Assembly (NCBI GenBank): GCA_007123625.1
Contig: SKKS01000462.1
Span: 1 to 8,537, forward strand
Direction: 5' to 3'
Source: Paracoccaceae bacterium
GTDB lineage: Bacteria > Pseudomonadota > Alphaproteobacteria > Rhodobacterales > Rhodobacteraceae
DNA length: 8,537 nucleotides
The notes under the pieces were generated by a model that was given only the letters and a program-made list of their open reading frames with translations, ran no database searches and had not been told where the DNA came from. This document shows positions 6,155 through 8,537 of the stretch, piece after piece (position 1 is the stretch's first letter; every line of letters starts with the position of its first letter). Both the position numbers and the translations under genes were made by a program.

Positions 6155-6882
6155 GCGGTGGCCTCGGGGAACAGGTCGCTCAGCCGCACCATCGCGGCAT
6201 CAAGCGCCGCCGCGTCGCTGCCGCGAATCACCACATTCGCGCCAAAGGCCCCGTCGCGGACATAGGGATACGAGCCGATGGAAAGCTGGGGGTACTCTGC
6301 CGCCAGCGCACCCAGCGGGCCTGCGATCTCGCCCTCGCCGCGTTCGATGCGCAGCGTCTGGCTAAGCAGCGGCTTGCCCGCGCTGAGTGTCGGCAGCAAC
6401 CCCGCCACCATCGCCTGGAACACCGACGGCACACCGGCCATCACATGCACGTTGCCGATGCTGAACCCCGGCGCCGCTGAAACCGGGTTCTCGATCAGCA
6501 CCGCGCCGTCGGGGACCCGGGCCATGCGCAGCCGCGCAGTGTTCAGCTCCAGCCCCGTGCGCTGGTAATGGGCGGCCAGGATCGCGCGCGCGTCGTCTCG
6601 GATGCCAAGCGCCACGCCGAAGGCCGCAGCGATGGCGTCGGCGGTGATGTCGTCATGGGTGGGGCCGATCCCGCCCGAGGTGAACACATGGTCATGGCCT
6701 GCGCGCAAGGCGTTCACCGCCGCCACGATCCGGTCGTGCACGTCGGACACTACGCGCACCTCGCACAGGTCGATGCCGCGCTCGGCCAGTTGCCCGGCCA
6801 GGAAATGCGTGTTCGAATCGCGCGTGCGGCCTGACAGGATCTCGTCGCCGATCACCAGCATGGCGGCTGTGGGGTTGGGCAT
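6151..6882 (-). CDS. Stand-alone molybdopterin-binding (MoCF/CinA N-terminal-type) protein
   Basis: A 243-residue protein of the MoaB/MogA fold, usually annotated as 'competence/damage-inducible protein A' or 'molybdopterin-binding protein'. Motifs are MLVIGDEILSGRTRDSNT (8-25), the ligand-loop TSGGIGPTHDDIT (68-80), and a later stretch NPVSAAPGFSIGNVHVMAGVPSVFQAM. The last resembles the CinA N-terminal domain and the N-terminal domain of eukaryotic FAD synthase. The C-terminal CinA nicotinamide-nucleotide deamidase domain (PncC) is absent, so it should not be called full CinA. The biochemical role of such single-domain proteins is not established. The frame is open upstream to 7404, but the start at 6882 is supported by AAGGAG (6896-6891) eight nt before ATG and by the motif beginning a few residues in. 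It is divergent from sfsA and overlaps the GNAT gene at its 3' end. Confidence 0.9.
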   Translation of the reverse strand: MPNPTAAMLVIGDEILSGRTRDSNTHFLAGQLAERGIDLCEVRVVSDVHDRIVAAVNALRAGHDHVFTSGGIGPTHDDITADAIAAAFGVALGIRDDARAILAAHYQRTGLELNTARLRMARVPDGAVLIENPVSAAPGFSIGNVHVMAGVPSVFQAMVAGLLPTLSAGKPLLSQTLRIERGEGEIAGPLGALAAEYPQLSIGSYPYVRDGAFGANVVIRGSDAAALDAAMVRLSDLFPEATA

Positions 6883-6930
6883 GGGCGCGTCTCCTTGCGG
6901 GTGGGATGGTGCTGGTATAGGCCCGCGATC
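6883..6930. promoter_or_regulatory. 48-bp divergent promoter region, MoCF gene (-) / sfsA (+)
   Basis: Both genes must start from this short gap or from within each other. On the plus strand TATAGG (6916-6921) is the only -10-like element; TTGCGG (6895-6900) upstream leaves a 15-nt spacer, shorter than ideal, and overlaps the Shine-Dalgarno of the minus-strand gene (6896-6891). A start about 7 nt after this -10 would fall within 3 nt of the sfsA ATG. Confidence 0.35.
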
Positions 6931-7647
6931 ATGCAGTTTCAAACCCCCCTTGTGCCTGCGCGGCTGATCCGGCGCTACAAGCGCTTTCTGGCGGATATGG
7001 TGCTGGAGGATGGCGTCGAGATCACCGCCCATTGCCCCAACCCCGGCGCCATGACCGGGCTGGTGGAGCCCGGCGCGCGGTGCTGGCTGGAACGGGCCGC
7101 GACGGGGCGCAAGCTGCCCTTCGGCTGGCGGGTGGTGGAACTGGCGGACGGGCATATGGCCTGCGTGGACACAACGCTGGCCAACCGCGTGGTGGCCGAG
7201 GCGTTGGCGGCGGGTCGGGTGGCGGGGCTGGAGGGCCTGCGCGACCTGCGCGCCGAGGTGGCGCTTGTCCCCGGCACGCGGGTGGATTTTGCCGCCACGG
7301 ATGCGGACGGGCGGCGGGTGCTGATCGAGGTGAAAAGCGTCACCCTGCGCCGCGACGACTGGGCCGCGTTCCCTGACAGCGTGACCGTGCGCGGCACGAA
7401 GCATCTGCGCGAACTGGCGCAGGCGGCTCAGGAGGGTGCGCGCGCGGTCATGCTCTATGCCATGGCGCGGACCGATGCGGCACGCCTGCGGGTCGCGGCC
7501 GATATCGATCCTGCCTATGCGCGTGCCTTTGACGCCGCCCGCGCCGCCGGGGTCGAGATGCGTGCGCAGGCCTGCGCGGTCACGCCCCAGGGCATTACGC
7601 TGGGCGCGCCGGTGACGGTCGATGCGCAGATGCAGACGCCCGGTTGA
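6931..7647 (+). CDS. sfsA: SfsA family protein (sugar fermentation stimulation protein A homolog)
   Basis: A 238-residue protein, normal length. SfsA proteins combine an N-terminal OB-like fold with a C-terminal PD-(D/E)xK-type nuclease-like fold; they bind DNA, and the name comes from an E. coli maltose-metabolism phenotype. The exact biochemical role is unsettled. Motifs are RYKRFLADM (15-23), HCPNPGAMTGL (34-44), DTTLANRVVAEAL (80-92), RVDF (117-120), IEVKSVTL (132-139, the ExK core), FPDSVTVRGTKHLREL (147-162) and DIDPAYARAFDAARAAGVE (191-209). The start at 6931 matches the usual N-terminus; an in-frame start at 6895 would add 12 atypical residues and overlap the divergent gene's ribosome-binding site. 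Only AGG (6919-6921) lies upstream, so the mRNA may be leaderless or weakly initiated. map follows in the same direction after 117 bp. Confidence 0.95.
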   Translation: MQFQTPLVPARLIRRYKRFLADMVLEDGVEITAHCPNPGAMTGLVEPGARCWLERAATGRKLPFGWRVVELADGHMACVDTTLANRVVAEALAAGRVAGLEGLRDLRAEVALVPGTRVDFAATDADGRRVLIEVKSVTLRRDDWAAFPDSVTVRGTKHLRELAQAAQEGARAVMLYAMARTDAARLRVAADIDPAYARAFDAARAAGVEMRAQACAVTPQGITLGAPVTVDAQMQTPG

Positions 7648-7764
7648 AGACGGGTGGAAAATCCTGCGCTGCGTCGCTATCTAGAGGATGAGTTCCCGCG
7701 TGTCCTTGCGTGCGGGGCAAAGGAAAACCCCAGATTGCGGCAACTTTCGACTCCGGAGCAGACC
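7648..7764 (+). other. sfsA-map intergenic region with possible map promoter
   Basis: A 117-bp gap. TGGAAA (7655-7660) and TATCTA (7678-7683) are 17 nt apart and form a weak sigma70-like pair in an otherwise AT-poor sequence. The map frame stays open back to a GTG at 7654 (37 extra codons), but codon third positions there are mixed rather than strongly G/C as in the real genes, and the extra residues do not resemble MetAP. I treat it as noncoding leader. Confidence 0.4.
7755..7758 (+). promoter_or_regulatory. Shine-Dalgarno of map, supporting a TTG start
   Basis: GGAG six bases before TTG 7765. No ATG or GTG lies in frame between here and the conserved ITKDGI motif, so this site fixes the TTG as the most likely start. 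Confidence 0.6.
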
Positions 7765-8537
7765 TTGGACAACGGCGCCCCCCTGCGGATCACCAAAGAC
7801 GGCATTCACCTGCACGCCCCCGAGGATTTTGCGGGCATGCACCGCGCCGGGCACCTGGCCGCTGATATTCTGGACCGGATCGCGCCCGAAGTGGTTCCGG
7901 GCCAGACCACGGCGAAGCTGGATCAGCTGATCCATGCGATGGTCGTGGAAGCGGGCGCGACCTCGGCCACCATTGGGTATCGCGGGTATCAGCACGCTAG
8001 CTGCATTTCGGTCAATCATGTGGTCTGCCACGGTATCCCCGGCAGCCCGATTCCGGCCAGCAAGTACGAAAGCCGCCCGCGCGGCGACGATGTGCTTGTG
8101 GACGGCGACATCCTGAACATCGACGTGACGGTGGTGGTGGGCGGCTGGTATGGCGACACCAGTCGCATGTTCGTGGCCGGAACCCCGAAACCCTATGCAC
8201 AGCGCCTGATGCAGGTCACGCATGACGCGCTGATGATCGGGATCGAGGCGGTGCGCCCCGGCAACACTTTTGGCGATATCGGCCAGGCGATCCAGAGCTT
8301 TGCCGAAGGCCAGCGCATGTCGGTGGTGCGCGATTTCTGCGGGCACGGGCTGGGCCGCGTGTTCCATTCGCCGCCAAACGTGCTGCACTATGGGCGGGCG
8401 GGCACCGGGCCGGTGCTGGAGGAAGGCATGTTCTTCACCATCGAGCCGATGATCAACCTTGGCCGCCCGGAAACCAAGGTGCTGGCCGATGACTGGACCG
8501 CGATCACCCGCGACAAGGCGCTGTCGGCGCAGTTCGA
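7765..8537 (+). CDS. map: Type I methionine aminopeptidase (3' truncated by window edge)
   Basis: Dinuclear metalloprotease that removes the initiator methionine from nascent proteins. From the TTG start, 257 complete codons are visible, so only the last stretch is missing. Family landmarks are ITKDGI (9-14), FAGMHRAGHLAADIL (22-36), VNHVVCHGIP (83-92; His89 corresponds to E. coli His79), metal ligands Asp120 (NIDVT) and Asp131 (GDTS), His194 in GHGLGRVFHSPP (193-204), and Glu227 in FFTIEPM (223-229). The fifth ligand, the glutamate after SAQF (254-257), is cut in mid-codon (GA) at the window end. Between Pro92 and Asp113 there are 20 residues where the E. coli enzyme, from memory, has 7, so about 13 are inserted. 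TTG is chosen because GGAG lies 6 nt upstream and the length to ITKDGI is normal. A longer frame back to GTG 7654 is less likely. Confidence 0.93.
   Translation, partial: MDNGAPLRITKDGIHLHAPEDFAGMHRAGHLAADILDRIAPEVVPGQTTAKLDQLIHAMVVEAGATSATIGYRGYQHASCISVNHVVCHGIPGSPIPASKYESRPRGDDVLVDGDILNIDVTVVVGGWYGDTSRMFVAGTPKPYAQRLMQVTHDALMIGIEAVRPGNTFGDIGQAIQSFAEGQRMSVVRDFCGHGLGRVFHSPPNVLHYGRAGTGPVLEEGMFFTIEPMINLGRPETKVLADDWTAITRDKALSAQF

Noticed and set aside
6883..7404. In-frame 174-codon upstream extension of the molybdopterin-binding gene.
   Set aside because: It runs antisense through sfsA, and the true start at 6882 has AAGGAG at 8 nt and the normal N-terminus of the family.
7681..8388. 235-residue open frame on the minus strand opposite map.
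   Set aside because: It is a shadow of the high-GC map gene; the translation is His/Arg/Ala-rich without a motif, while the plus strand has unmistakable MetAP residues.

Overview
This 8.5-kb window is high-GC (roughly two thirds G+C by eye) chromosomal DNA from an alphaproteobacterium. The gene order rph/hrcA divergent, hrcA-grpE, and sfsA-map, together with the wording of the protein motifs, points to the Rhodobacteraceae/Rhodobacterales. That assignment rests on recalled gene order and was not checked by a search. I see no rRNA, tRNA, CRISPR array, insertion sequence, prophage gene or attachment site. The content is conserved housekeeping.

Layout. (1) Positions 1-597 (+) hold the C-terminal two thirds of a prolyl iminopeptidase, cut by the window edge. 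(2) Positions 609-3458 (-) form a tightly overlapped four-gene operon read right to left: rph (RNase PH), rdgB (non-canonical purine NTP pyrophosphatase), a RidA-superfamily protein, and hemW (radical-SAM heme chaperone). Every junction is a stop/start overlap (GTGA, ATGA, TGATG), so translation is probably coupled. (3) Positions 3459-3687 are a 229-bp divergent intergenic region with three short inverted repeats and no recognisable CIRCE operator. (4) Positions 3688-5375 (+) hold hrcA and grpE, the heat-shock repressor and the DnaK nucleotide-exchange factor, ending in a strong hairpin at 5384-5421. (5) Positions 5432-6882 (-) hold a stand-alone MoCF/CinA-N-type molybdopterin-binding protein followed, with a 4-nt overlap, by a GNAT-family acetyltransferase. 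(6) Positions 6931-7647 (+) hold sfsA. (7) From 7765 (+) a type I methionine aminopeptidase (map) runs off the right edge, apparently from a TTG start.

How the genes relate. The left operon combines RNA 3'-end processing (Rph), nucleotide-pool cleansing (RdgB), a probable metabolite-damage protein (Rid family) and heme delivery (HemW). The central pair is proteostasis control. The right part holds a molybdopterin-binding-domain protein, SfsA and N-terminal Met removal.

I found no convincing undescribed multi-gene system. The points most worth a second look are the Rid protein without the canonical catalytic arginine, the roughly 13-residue insertion in MetAP beside its active-site histidine, the hairpin-rich rph/hrcA spacer with a 6-codon ORF overlapping the hrcA start, and the 9-nt homopolymer in the acetyltransferase gene.
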